DNA from: Plectonema radiosum NIES-515
GTDB taxonomy: Bacteria > Cyanobacteriota > Cyanobacteriia > Cyanobacteriales > Nostocaceae
Direction of reading: 5' to 3'
Assembly (NCBI RefSeq): GCF_025753815.1
Contig: NZ_JAOWRF010000134.1
Coordinates: 1-39,929, forward strand
DNA: 39,929 bases
The notes beneath the pieces are model-generated. The model was not told the DNA's origin. It saw only the letters and a list, made by a program, of their open reading frames with translations, and did no database searches. Shown in pieces: positions 1 through 6,629 of this stretch. How positions within the stretch are numbered: position 1 is the first letter of the stretch; each line of letters opens with the position of its first letter. The translations under genes and the position numbers were made by a program.

Positions 1-126
1 AACCTTAATAATGGTGAGAAGCTTGTTATGACAAAACAACTACAGTTGAGGAGCCGTGTGAAGGGACAACTTTCACGCACGGTTTTGAAGACCAACGGGG
101 GAGGCAACAAACCCGTTGAGTTTAAC
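1..126 (+). mobile_element. Group II intron, 3' end (domains V and VI)
   Basis: Positions 51-84 form a 34-nt group II intron domain V. The AGC triad lies at 52-54, the lower stem pairs CCGT with ACGG, a two-base GC bulge sits on the 3' side, and the upper stem pairs GTGAAGG with CTTTCAC around a GACAA loop. Domain VI follows at about 88-126: AGAC-CAACGGG pairs with CCCGTTG-A-GTTT, leaving A119 bulged as the expected branch point. The intron would end in AAC at 126, seven bases after the branch A, which fits the usual 3' AY end. Only the tail is in the window, so the intron-encoded reverse transcriptase, if any, lies upstream. The exact 3' splice junction is inferred. Confidence 0.85.
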
Positions 127-181
127 CAATCCAAGCAATCATCGACTAAGCAAATATTCAAAAACATTACAGGAGACAACC

Positions 182-772
182 ATGCCAAGACTTGAACCTA
201 AACCCCTCAGCGATCTAGCTGAACATGATGAAATGTTCAAGCAACTTGAGGAATTTTTCGGATTTCTCCCCAACGACTATCTCACAATGGGGCATAAGCC
301 TGCTGTGATGAAAGCGGTAGTTGAATTAACCACCGCAGTGTTGCTGACAGAGGGGAAAACCCCTATGGAACTCAGATTACTAGTTATGTATAAGGCATCT
401 CGTGCGGCTGGTTGCATGTACTGTACTGCCCATTGTGCAGGGTTATCCTTAAAGTATGGGTTGCCGATGGAGAAGATTCAAAACATCCATGATTACAATA
501 CTCATCCCAGTTTCTCCGATGCCGAACGCGCTGCGCTCAACGTTGCGTCTAAAGCTAACAAACTTCCCAATGCAGTATCAGACGAAGATTTTGAAGAACT
601 GCGTAAACACTACGGAGATGAAGCGATCGCTGAGATTGTCAGCCTTATTGCCATGATGTCTTTTTACAACAAGTGGAATGATACGATCGCTACGAATATA
701 GAAAAACCACCTTTTGACATGGCTTCTAGTTCCTTATCTTGGTGGAGTGCTGGCAAACATTCAGTCAGCTAA
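182..772 (+). CDS. AhpD-like / carboxymuconolactone decarboxylase family protein
   Basis: This 196-residue protein carries the AhpD-type redox motif C-x-x-C-x-x-H (GCMYCTAHCAG) in the middle of an all-helical domain that begins PLSDLAEHDEMF. Family members include peroxidase-like disulfide reductases of the alkylhydroperoxidase D type, usually cytoplasmic. The frame is open further upstream to a TTG at 116, but that codon lies inside intron domain VI. The ATG at 182 is preceded by AGGAG at 171-175, so 182 is preferred. The gene follows the intron by only about 55 bases and may be the first gene of the 182-4050 enzyme group. The substrate is unknown. Confidence 0.85.
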   Translation: MPRLEPKPLSDLAEHDEMFKQLEEFFGFLPNDYLTMGHKPAVMKAVVELTTAVLLTEGKTPMELRLLVMYKASRAAGCMYCTAHCAGLSLKYGLPMEKIQNIHDYNTHPSFSDAERAALNVASKANKLPNAVSDEDFEELRKHYGDEAIAEIVSLIAMMSFYNKWNDTIATNIEKPPFDMASSSLSWWSAGKHSVS

Positions 773-798
773 CAACCTTGAATGCCCTAATCGAGTAT

Positions 799-870
799 TA
801 GACATCTCCAAAAATCAGCCGGAAAACAGAAGTGAAACCGTGGTTGATTCTCAGTCCCTGGAGATGTCTA
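799..870. repeat. MITE-like element, copy 1 (TA-flanked GACATCTCC ends)
   Basis: GACATCTCC at 801-809 is the exact inverse of GGAGATGTC at 860-868, and both are bordered by TA (799-800 and 869-870). That is the footprint expected of a non-autonomous element moved by a Tc1/mariner-IS630-type transposase. The 68-bp body has no coding capacity. Its ends match two other copies at 5539-5625 and 35616-35706, but its interior differs from theirs. Confidence 0.65.
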
Positions 871-1082
871 TTTGAGTTGTTTGTGAAAATTATCCGCGAT
901 CGCAAAAAATACTTTTTCCATTTTTATTCCCAAACTGCATAAGTTGATAGTGCTTACTCCTATTCTAAATACAGAAGCAAAGTTCATTCATACTTAACTT
1001 CTGTTGGTGCAAATCAAAGCACTTTTTCTGCAAACAAAGTAGCACAGTCAACGAAGAAAGAAATTTCACAACGAGGATAATT

Positions 1083-1760
1083 ATGCTAACTGAGAAAAAA
1101 GTTCGCCATTTTCTTGAAAATACACTCGATGGAGAATCAACATCGCTCAAGCTTATAAGGGAGAAAATAGAAGCACTTGGCTTAGAACATGAAGAAGTTT
1201 TTCCTTCACAAATTGCCTTTTTCAAAACCTTATGTCTGGGAGCCGGTGTTCAAGAAATTCTCGAATTAGGAACATTCCTTGGTTACAGTACAGCTGGATT
1301 TGCTGAATATTTAAAAGATACAGGCTCTAATGGACATATCATCACCGTTGAACTAGATGAAAAGCGGGCAATAGAGGCAACTCGGTCATTAGAAGCAATC
1401 GGTTTGGATAAATATGTAACTTTCCTCGTGGGAGATGCAAGTACAGTCTGCCAAGAATTATCAACCAAGAAGAAGAAGTTTGATCTAGTATTTTTAGATG
1501 TCTTTGAGGAGTGTTATCCAGGCTTATACCATCTTTGTGTTGAGTTATTAAAGCCTCAAGGATTACTGATTATAGATAATGTTCTCATGCCGACTGTAGA
1601 TGGTTGGGTTTCCGGTCGAAATGTCATAGAGCCTAATGATGACAAGCTTTTGAAATCTTTACGAGAACTTATCGATCTAGCTGCATCTGACCCAAAAGTA
1701 AGTAGCTCAATTTTGCCTCTAGGAAGTGGACTTCTTATTTGTTCCAAACTTATGAAATAG
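1083..1760 (+). CDS. SAM-dependent O-methyltransferase (class I, family 3 type)
   Basis: The 225-residue protein has the class I methyltransferase fold. SAM motif I is ELGTFLGYSTAGFAE (about residues 61-75), the acidic VELDE follows strand 2, and a metal/substrate region LDVFEECYPGLY and IIDNVLMP resembles the D-x-DK-x-x-Y and DN motifs of cation-dependent catechol/caffeoyl-CoA O-methyltransferases. The start is well supported by GAGGA at 1072-1076, seven bases before the ATG. The likely reaction is methyl transfer from SAM to a hydroxyl group of a small aromatic or related substrate. Its neighbours, an AurF-type oxygenase and a glutamine amidotransferase, hint at specialised metabolism. The substrate cannot be read from the sequence. 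Confidence 0.88.
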   Translation: MLTEKKVRHFLENTLDGESTSLKLIREKIEALGLEHEEVFPSQIAFFKTLCLGAGVQEILELGTFLGYSTAGFAEYLKDTGSNGHIITVELDEKRAIEATRSLEAIGLDKYVTFLVGDASTVCQELSTKKKKFDLVFLDVFEECYPGLYHLCVELLKPQGLLIIDNVLMPTVDGWVSGRNVIEPNDDKLLKSLRELIDLAASDPKVSSSILPLGSGLLICSKLMK

Positions 1761-1845
1761 AAAGTCTATCTGCTATAACTTAGATAAAAACTTTTTCACC
1801 TCCCTGTCAAATTTTTTATCTCCAATCTTTACTGGAACAGTAAAC

Positions 1846-2802
1846 ATGCTTACTCAAATTAAAGCTTTTGAGATTTCCGATCCAGTTCGTAAGGACTATA
1901 AAAGCCCATTCAAGCGTTGGGATGAAATCAGTTGGATTCGCAGTAAAACCGTCAGAAAAGATCTAATTTTCGGACTACCATTTTCTCCAGAGTTAGTTCC
2001 GCTTGTTTCCCATGACAAAATAGCAGAAGATCCTAACCGCTTCCTAAGGGTACTTGCTTATCGGCTACTGACTCATCTCCAGTTCACCACCCTCCTAGAA
2101 CTAAATTATGTCAATCCTGTGTGCAGTACATTAGCTCAAGGAATAGCACCTATTTCTTTGAATACTGCCCAGAGACATGATGCTTTACGTATTTACTGCG
2201 ATGAAGGTGGTCATGCACTTTTCGTCGAAATGTTGTCAAGCAAAGTAGTAGAAACTTTCCACCTGGATCATACTGTAGTTGGGCGTCCACAATTTGATCG
2301 TATTTTAGATCAGCTACTTCTGGAAAATCAAAATCGCATCTCACTCAACCTGATTAAGCTCTTTTTTGTCACTATTTCAGAGACTCTAGTAACGAAAGTT
2401 CTCCAGGCTGTTCCAAATGATCCCCAAGTAGCATCAGTTGTGCGGGATGTGATTGGCGATCATGCAGCAGATGAAGCCTTGCATAGTGTCTATTTTCGTG
2501 ACTTGTTCCCTTTGCTCTGGAATCATCTTTCACCTTATGAACAAGAGGAAATAGGGCAATTACTACCAAAATTAGTCTGGGCTTTTTTGGGTCCATGCCG
2601 TGAGTCGGAGTACAACATCCTCAGACATTTAGGATTTAAAAGAGAAGAAGCGCAAGGAATTCTAGAAGAAGTCTATATATCGAAAGAAGTAGCCGAGAGA
2701 GTCAAACAGGCAGCACAACCAACCTTGAAAATGTTTGAATCATCTGGGGTCTTTTCGATATATTCGACCCGACAAGCATTTGCTGACTACCAATTAATGT
2801 AG
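1846..2802 (+). CDS. AurF-type non-heme diiron oxygenase
   Basis: The 318-residue protein keeps every diiron ligand of the AurF (p-aminobenzoate N-oxygenase) family. Glu85, Glu120, His123, Glu179, His206, Glu210 and His213 reproduce the AurF ligand spacing (35, 3, 56 versus 57, 27, 4, 3), within YCDEGGHALF and DHAADEALHSVYF. The family oxidises amines to hydroxylamines or nitro groups, or carries out other O2-dependent oxidations, with a ferritin-like four-helix bundle. It lies 85 bases after the O-methyltransferase on the same strand, so co-transcription is plausible. No strong ribosome site precedes the ATG. The active-site assignment is strong; the substrate is unknown, and a fatty-acid or amine substrate remains open. 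Confidence 0.85.
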   Translation: MLTQIKAFEISDPVRKDYKSPFKRWDEISWIRSKTVRKDLIFGLPFSPELVPLVSHDKIAEDPNRFLRVLAYRLLTHLQFTTLLELNYVNPVCSTLAQGIAPISLNTAQRHDALRIYCDEGGHALFVEMLSSKVVETFHLDHTVVGRPQFDRILDQLLLENQNRISLNLIKLFFVTISETLVTKVLQAVPNDPQVASVVRDVIGDHAADEALHSVYFRDLFPLLWNHLSPYEQEEIGQLLPKLVWAFLGPCRESEYNILRHLGFKREEAQGILEEVYISKEVAERVKQAAQPTLKMFESSGVFSIYSTRQAFADYQLM

Positions 2803-2876
2803 TTTTGTCTATATACCAGCAATTAATCAGTGTGAGTCAAAAAGAAAGCCAGGGATGCTGAAGGTATAAGACATTA

Positions 2877-2901
2877 CAGTTGGGGTACAAGCCCCAACAG
2901 A
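2877..2901. repeat. GC-rich hairpin after the diiron oxygenase gene
   Basis: GTTGGGG (2880-2886) pairs with CCCCAAC around a short TACAAG loop about 80 bases after the stop of the oxygenase gene. No T tract follows, so it is not a canonical terminator. A third GTTGGGGC occurs just downstream at about 2933. Confidence 0.4.
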
Positions 2902-2964
2902 TTGAAGACCACCAAATCATTTGTGTTGGGGCAGCCTAAGAAGAGAAGCGTCTTTGAAGGAGAA

Positions 2965-3121
2965 GATTTGGTGGCAATACTGCTCGGTTAAGGATAATTG
3001 TAGGTTGGGTGGAGGCTTTGCGGAACCCAACAAAACCTTATGAACGTTGGGTTTCGTTCCTCAACCCAACCTACGATTTTTCGCGTTTGTAAGCTTAACC
3101 GAGCAGTATTGGATTTGGTGG
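2965..3121. mobile_element. MITE with 18-bp terminal inverted repeats and 10-bp target duplication
   Basis: CAATACTGCTCGGTTAAG at 2975-2992 is the exact reverse complement of 3094-3111. The 137-bp element is bordered by perfect 10-bp direct repeats GATTTGGTGG (2965-2974 and 3112-3121), as expected for a target-site duplication. Inside, a second nested inverted repeat pairs GTAGGTTGGGT (3000-3010) with ACCCAACCTAC (3064-3074), a motif common in cyanobacterial intergenic DNA. There is no transposase, so it is non-autonomous. The duplication length fits IS4-like families but does not identify the mobilising transposase. Confidence 0.75.
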
Positions 3122-3170
3122 GGGGTGGATCTACCCGATTTGGGCAAAGCAGGACAGAGAACAGAGTCAT

Positions 3171-3262
3171 TAGACCTCTTGCAAAAGTCCTTCTTTTTAT
3201 CCTCTTCTTTGCGTCTTTGCTACGAGTGCGTGAGATAAAAATTTATTTATGCAAGAGGTCTA
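3171..3262. repeat. Small TA-flanked inverted-repeat element
   Basis: GACCTCTTGC at 3173-3182 is inverted at 3251-3260 as GCAAGAGGTC, and both ends are bordered by TA. The 88-bp body is non-coding. It lies between the 137-bp MITE and the amidotransferase gene. It fits a second, unrelated IS630/mariner-type miniature element, but only one copy is visible here. Confidence 0.5.
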
Positions 3263-3339
3263 TTAAAGAAAGCATAAAAAATCACCTCTTCCTTCTGCCC
3301 TCTGCCAAAGTCGCCCGAAAGGCTAGTAAATTTACTTAG

Positions 3340-4050
3340 GTGACAGATATGAAACGTGCCACAGTCATTAGGCACTTAGGGTTTGAGGATCTCGGAAACT
3401 TGACCGAGATTCTGAAGCAAAAAAAATATGCGGTTAGCTACGTAGAAGCTGGACAAGATTGCCTAGCTGCAATTGATCCTCTGGCTCCAGATTTAATCGT
3501 CATTCTTGGGGGGCTAATTAGTGCTTACGATGAGCAAAATTATCCTTTTATCATTGATGAGATGAGTTTATTAGAGCGACGTCTGGCAGCGGATTTACCT
3601 ACATTAGGAATATGCTTAGGAGCTCAACTGATGGCTCGTTCCCTTGGAGCCAAGGTATACCCTGGTGATGAAAAGGAGATTGGATGGTCAAAATTAGAAC
3701 TCAATCCCATCGGTATGCATTCCAGTCTAGCTCACCTAGCAGCAGAGCAGACATCTGTTTTGCAGTGGCATGGAGATACCTTTGATTTGCCTGCTGGTTC
3801 CATCCTACTAGCCTCCACTACTAAGTACCAAAACCAGGCATTTTCTTGGGGTAAACGTGGATTAGCCTTGCAGTTTCACCCGGAGGTAACTGCTTCTGGG
3901 GTAGAGCGTTGGTTTATCAGTCATGCTTGCGAAATAGATCAAATTCCTGATGTTATGGTCACTAAGTTGCGCCAGGATACAAAAGATTATGCTGCTAGGC
4001 TAGAGATTCAATCTGCGAAGTTCTGGCAAGCATGGTTGGCATCCTTGTAG
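3340..4050 (+). CDS. Class I glutamine amidotransferase
   Basis: The 236-residue protein is a free-standing class I glutaminase domain resembling the GMP synthase amidotransferase subunit. The catalytic triad is visible as Cys92 in GICLGAQLMA and His180 and Glu182 in LQFHPEV. VILGGL marks the oxyanion strand. It would release ammonia from glutamine for a partner, or act as a gamma-glutamyl hydrolase. No synthetase partner is adjacent, so it is not obviously GuaA. The start may be GTG 3340 or ATG 3349. It lies downstream of the O-methyltransferase and diiron oxygenase, separated by two miniature elements. A role in the same pathway is an inference from position. Confidence 0.82.
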   Translation: MTDMKRATVIRHLGFEDLGNLTEILKQKKYAVSYVEAGQDCLAAIDPLAPDLIVILGGLISAYDEQNYPFIIDEMSLLERRLAADLPTLGICLGAQLMARSLGAKVYPGDEKEIGWSKLELNPIGMHSSLAHLAAEQTSVLQWHGDTFDLPAGSILLASTTKYQNQAFSWGKRGLALQFHPEVTASGVERWFISHACEIDQIPDVMVTKLRQDTKDYAARLEIQSAKFWQAWLASL

Positions 4051-4338
4051 CCCGACATGACCCAGAAGCAAAATTTCTCTGAACTCGACATCTCTATATT
4101 GGTATAATAATACTGTTTTTATCGGGTATGGGAAGGGCATCATTGACTGTGTACTTGATGCCATTGCTCGGTTGACGTAGGTCTTTTCTAATCGCAATAG
4201 CTGTATGCAAACAGCCCAACAGGCGATGCACTACTTTACACTCTTAATCCAAACATCACCCTGACCCGGATTTGGCTTTTATCAGTGTCAAGTTATTTCT
4301 ACAACCTGTCAAATTTTGAAACAAAGGAATACAAACTC
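4051..4338. other. Intergenic region with a possible extended -10 promoter
   Basis: No convincing gene is seen. TGGTATAAT near 4099-4108 resembles an extended -10 box, but no good -35 lies 16-18 bases upstream. It could serve a short transcript or the beta-propeller gene, whose start is over 200 bases away. Confidence 0.25.
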
Positions 4339-5505
4339 ATGGCAAACTTTCACGTCAGGTCAAATATCAAGGCAATGATGAAAATTTTGCTCTTTATAAT
4401 GAGCGCAGCGGCAGCATGTCTGCTTGCTTTTGCTGTTATCCCATCTGCTTATGCTCGATACTCCTACCCCTCTCAAGGCTTTGTTTATGTGCAAACCAAT
4501 GGAGTAGATGGAAATGAAATCGTCGTTTATCGGCGAGGGAACGATGGAAAGCTGAGTTATCAGAGCCAAGTTTCGACTGGTGGTCGAGGCCCTGGTGGTG
4601 CTATAGACCCTTTACAATCGCAGTCATCTATCGTCTTAAGTGATGACGATCGCTTCTTGTTTAGCGTCAACGCGGCTAGTGGAACTATTACCTCATTTGC
4701 GACATCACGCTCTGGGCTTGTACTTGTTGATCAGGAGCCTTCGGGAGGTGCATTTCCAAATAGTATCGCTGTTCATAACGATCTCCTTTACGTGCTCAAT
4801 GCTTCGGGCAACAGGAACATTACTGGCTTCCGCATTCTTCCACGTGGACGTCTTCAAAAGATTGATGGCTCCACACGCGGGGTAAACAGCGATCAGTTCG
4901 ATGTTGGAGCATCGACGATTGCGTTCAGCCCCGACGGACAAAATATAGTCGTTTCAGAACGTCTTGCGAACCAATTCAACGTATACAAAGTTAAGCCGGA
5001 TGGCTTAACAGACGACCCCGTTGTCAGTCCTTCTGTGGGACAGACCCCATTCGGTATTTACTTTACACCACAAGGCACCCTCGTTGTATCTGAGGCGTTT
5101 CAAGCAAATCAAGGAGCTGTTTCATCCTATTCCATCAATTCGGATGGCTTACTGAATCCCATCAGTCGCTCCGTGCCGGCTCAAGGATTAAATACTTGCT
5201 GGGTTGTGACTACAGAAGATGGTCGCATAGCCATCTCTTCAAATCCGAACAGTGACTCACTCACGAGCTTCCTAGTTTCTCCATCCGGTGAATTGAGCTA
5301 TCTGAGTACAATATCCATTGGGTCAGCAATAGTTCCCCTGGATATAGCGATTACGCGTAACTCTCGCTATCTCTATACCCTGAACTCACTTCCAGGTTCG
5401 GTAAGTGCTTTTCGGGTGGAGGATAATGGAGAGCTAAAATTGATTGATACAATTTCTAAGGGACTCAAGGGGAATAGTGGACTGGAAGGCATTTCTGCAA
5501 TGTGA
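4339..5505 (+). CDS. Exported lactonase-like beta-propeller protein
   Basis: About 388 residues. A hydrophobic export signal (ILLFIMSAAAACLLAFAVIP, followed by SAYA) is followed by repeated beta-propeller blades with the pattern G-N-x-I-x-x-F/Y-x-V/I and D-x-R-F-L-F-S-V-N typical of the YVTN / 6-phosphogluconolactonase-like fold (for example LSDDDRFLFSVNAASG and FSPDGQNIVVSERLANQF). The protein probably acts in the periplasm or outside the cell. The open frame extends up to GTG 4285, but ATG 4339, with AAAGGA about 12 bases upstream, or ATG 4375, directly before the signal peptide, are better starts. A true lactonase function is not shown; many such proteins have unknown roles. Confidence 0.78.
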   Translation: MANFHVRSNIKAMMKILLFIMSAAAACLLAFAVIPSAYARYSYPSQGFVYVQTNGVDGNEIVVYRRGNDGKLSYQSQVSTGGRGPGGAIDPLQSQSSIVLSDDDRFLFSVNAASGTITSFATSRSGLVLVDQEPSGGAFPNSIAVHNDLLYVLNASGNRNITGFRILPRGRLQKIDGSTRGVNSDQFDVGASTIAFSPDGQNIVVSERLANQFNVYKVKPDGLTDDPVVSPSVGQTPFGIYFTPQGTLVVSEAFQANQGAVSSYSINSDGLLNPISRSVPAQGLNTCWVVTTEDGRIAISSNPNSDSLTSFLVSPSGELSYLSTISIGSAIVPLDIAITRNSRYLYTLNSLPGSVSAFRVEDNGELKLIDTISKGLKGNSGLEGISAM

Positions 5506-5538
5506 TTGTTGGTTTGCATTCGTCACAGGTTAAGGCAA

Positions 5539-5625
5539 TAGACATCTCCAGAGTCATACGTAGAGACGAAACCCTTGATTAGACGTTAAATTTAACGTCT
5601 CTACATTCTTTTTCGGAGATGTCTA
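5539..5625. repeat. MITE-like element, copy 2 (TA-flanked GACATCTCC ends)
   Basis: GACATCTCC (5541-5549) is inverted as GGAGATGTC (5615-5623), with TA at both borders. The interior holds GTAGAGACG and a perfect AGACGTTAAATTTAACGTCT palindrome (5581-5600). Read on the reverse strand, the interior aligns closely with copy 3 at 35616-35706, so these two are clearly related. It lies between the beta-propeller gene and the convergent peptidoglycan-binding gene. Confidence 0.75.
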
Positions 5626-5703
5626 TTATTATTCCTGCCTCTGTGCAAAAAGAGCTTCACACCCTTGCAGACAATCCCGATAAGTTTTTAACCAGACACG
5701 ATA

Positions 5704-6408
5704 TTACTGCTTCTTCCAAAGTTCGGTAAATCTTTTGTATACATCTGGAGATATCTGACTTTGTAAGTAATTGAGGGCTTTATCTTGATGGGTTTTGGCT
5801 ACATAAGAATTGCACACATCCGTCAGCTTGACTATCGCAGGATTCACATCATTAGTTTGTCGCCACTGGTTGGTAAACTCAATTAAAATGTCTGAGCTTA
5901 ACTGAGCTTGTAAATAATTTAGTGCCTCAATATAGTTAGGCTTTTTCGGATTCTGTTTGAATTGGATGCACACATCTATCAGCCTGATGTTATTCGCTGG
6001 TAAACTTGGTTGACTTAGAAGTGTACGTGCTTCCTTGTCAGCAATACCATTCACCGTCAAACCCTGTTTTTGCTCAAATCTCTTCACCGCTTCATAAGTG
6101 TTTGGTCCATAAAACGGCTTATCTGAAGGTATCTGAGCATCTGTGGCGAAACCTTGGCGCTTCAAGTTATTCTGAAGCTGGACGATTGTATCATACAACA
6201 CCTTCTTTGTTTGATCGCCAGCAAAGCCATCTGCTTTGAGGGAGTAATCTTGCTGAAACTTTTTGACTGCGGTGACGGTGTGTTCATCCGTCAAAGGGTT
6301 ATTATTCGTCTTCCAGGGAGGATTGCTACCAGGATTACTATCAGGAGCTAGGTATCCAAACCCAATTAAGATATTACGGATGGCTTCGTTAGTATAGACA
6401 GGTGCCAT
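5704..6408 (-). CDS. Peptidoglycan-binding protein with duplicated C-terminal module
   Basis: The 234-residue protein has two PG_binding_1 repeats (about residues 5-70 and 72-130), seen as TVTAVKKFQQDYSLKADGFAG and TYEAVKRFEQKQGLTVNGIA, each with the A-V-K-x-F-Q-x-x-x-G-L-x-x-[DN]-G core. The C-terminal third contains two copies of an approximately 45-residue module with the pattern L-x-D-V-C-x-x-[YF]...ALNYLQ-[AS]-Q-x-S-x-D...[FT]-x-x-W. No signal peptide is visible, so export is uncertain. The first module binds cell-wall glycan in related proteins; the function of the duplicated tail is not recognised. The gene is monocistronic on this strand. Confidence 0.8.
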   Translation of the reverse strand: MAPVYTNEAIRNILIGFGYLAPDSNPGSNPPWKTNNNPLTDEHTVTAVKKFQQDYSLKADGFAGDQTKKVLYDTIVQLQNNLKRQGFATDAQIPSDKPFYGPNTYEAVKRFEQKQGLTVNGIADKEARTLLSQPSLPANNIRLIDVCIQFKQNPKKPNYIEALNYLQAQLSSDILIEFTNQWRQTNDVNPAIVKLTDVCNSYVAKTHQDKALNYLQSQISPDVYKRFTELWKKQ

Positions 6409-6629
6409 GCTTTTTGGTTCCTTGATTACTAAATTACTGATGCTGAGAGCTGGGAAAACTGTTTTAAATTTTACACCTTCGTACCCTTTGGCGATCGCAT
6501 TGATTCAAATTTAGATACCTAGATAAAGCTTGATATCACTTTTATTTATGTGGCGATCGCACTGGCAAAAATTGTTGTAAATCCTCTGAGCAAAAAAATA
6601 TTCCCAGGATTTACAACAATTATTTTAAC

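Noticed and set aside
116-181. Upstream TTG extension of the AhpD-like gene
   Set aside because: It lies within intron domain VI and lacks a ribosome site; AGGAG precedes ATG 182.
3040-3339. 99-residue frame upstream of the amidotransferase gene
   Set aside because: It runs through two miniature elements, has no ribosome site and no recognisable domain.
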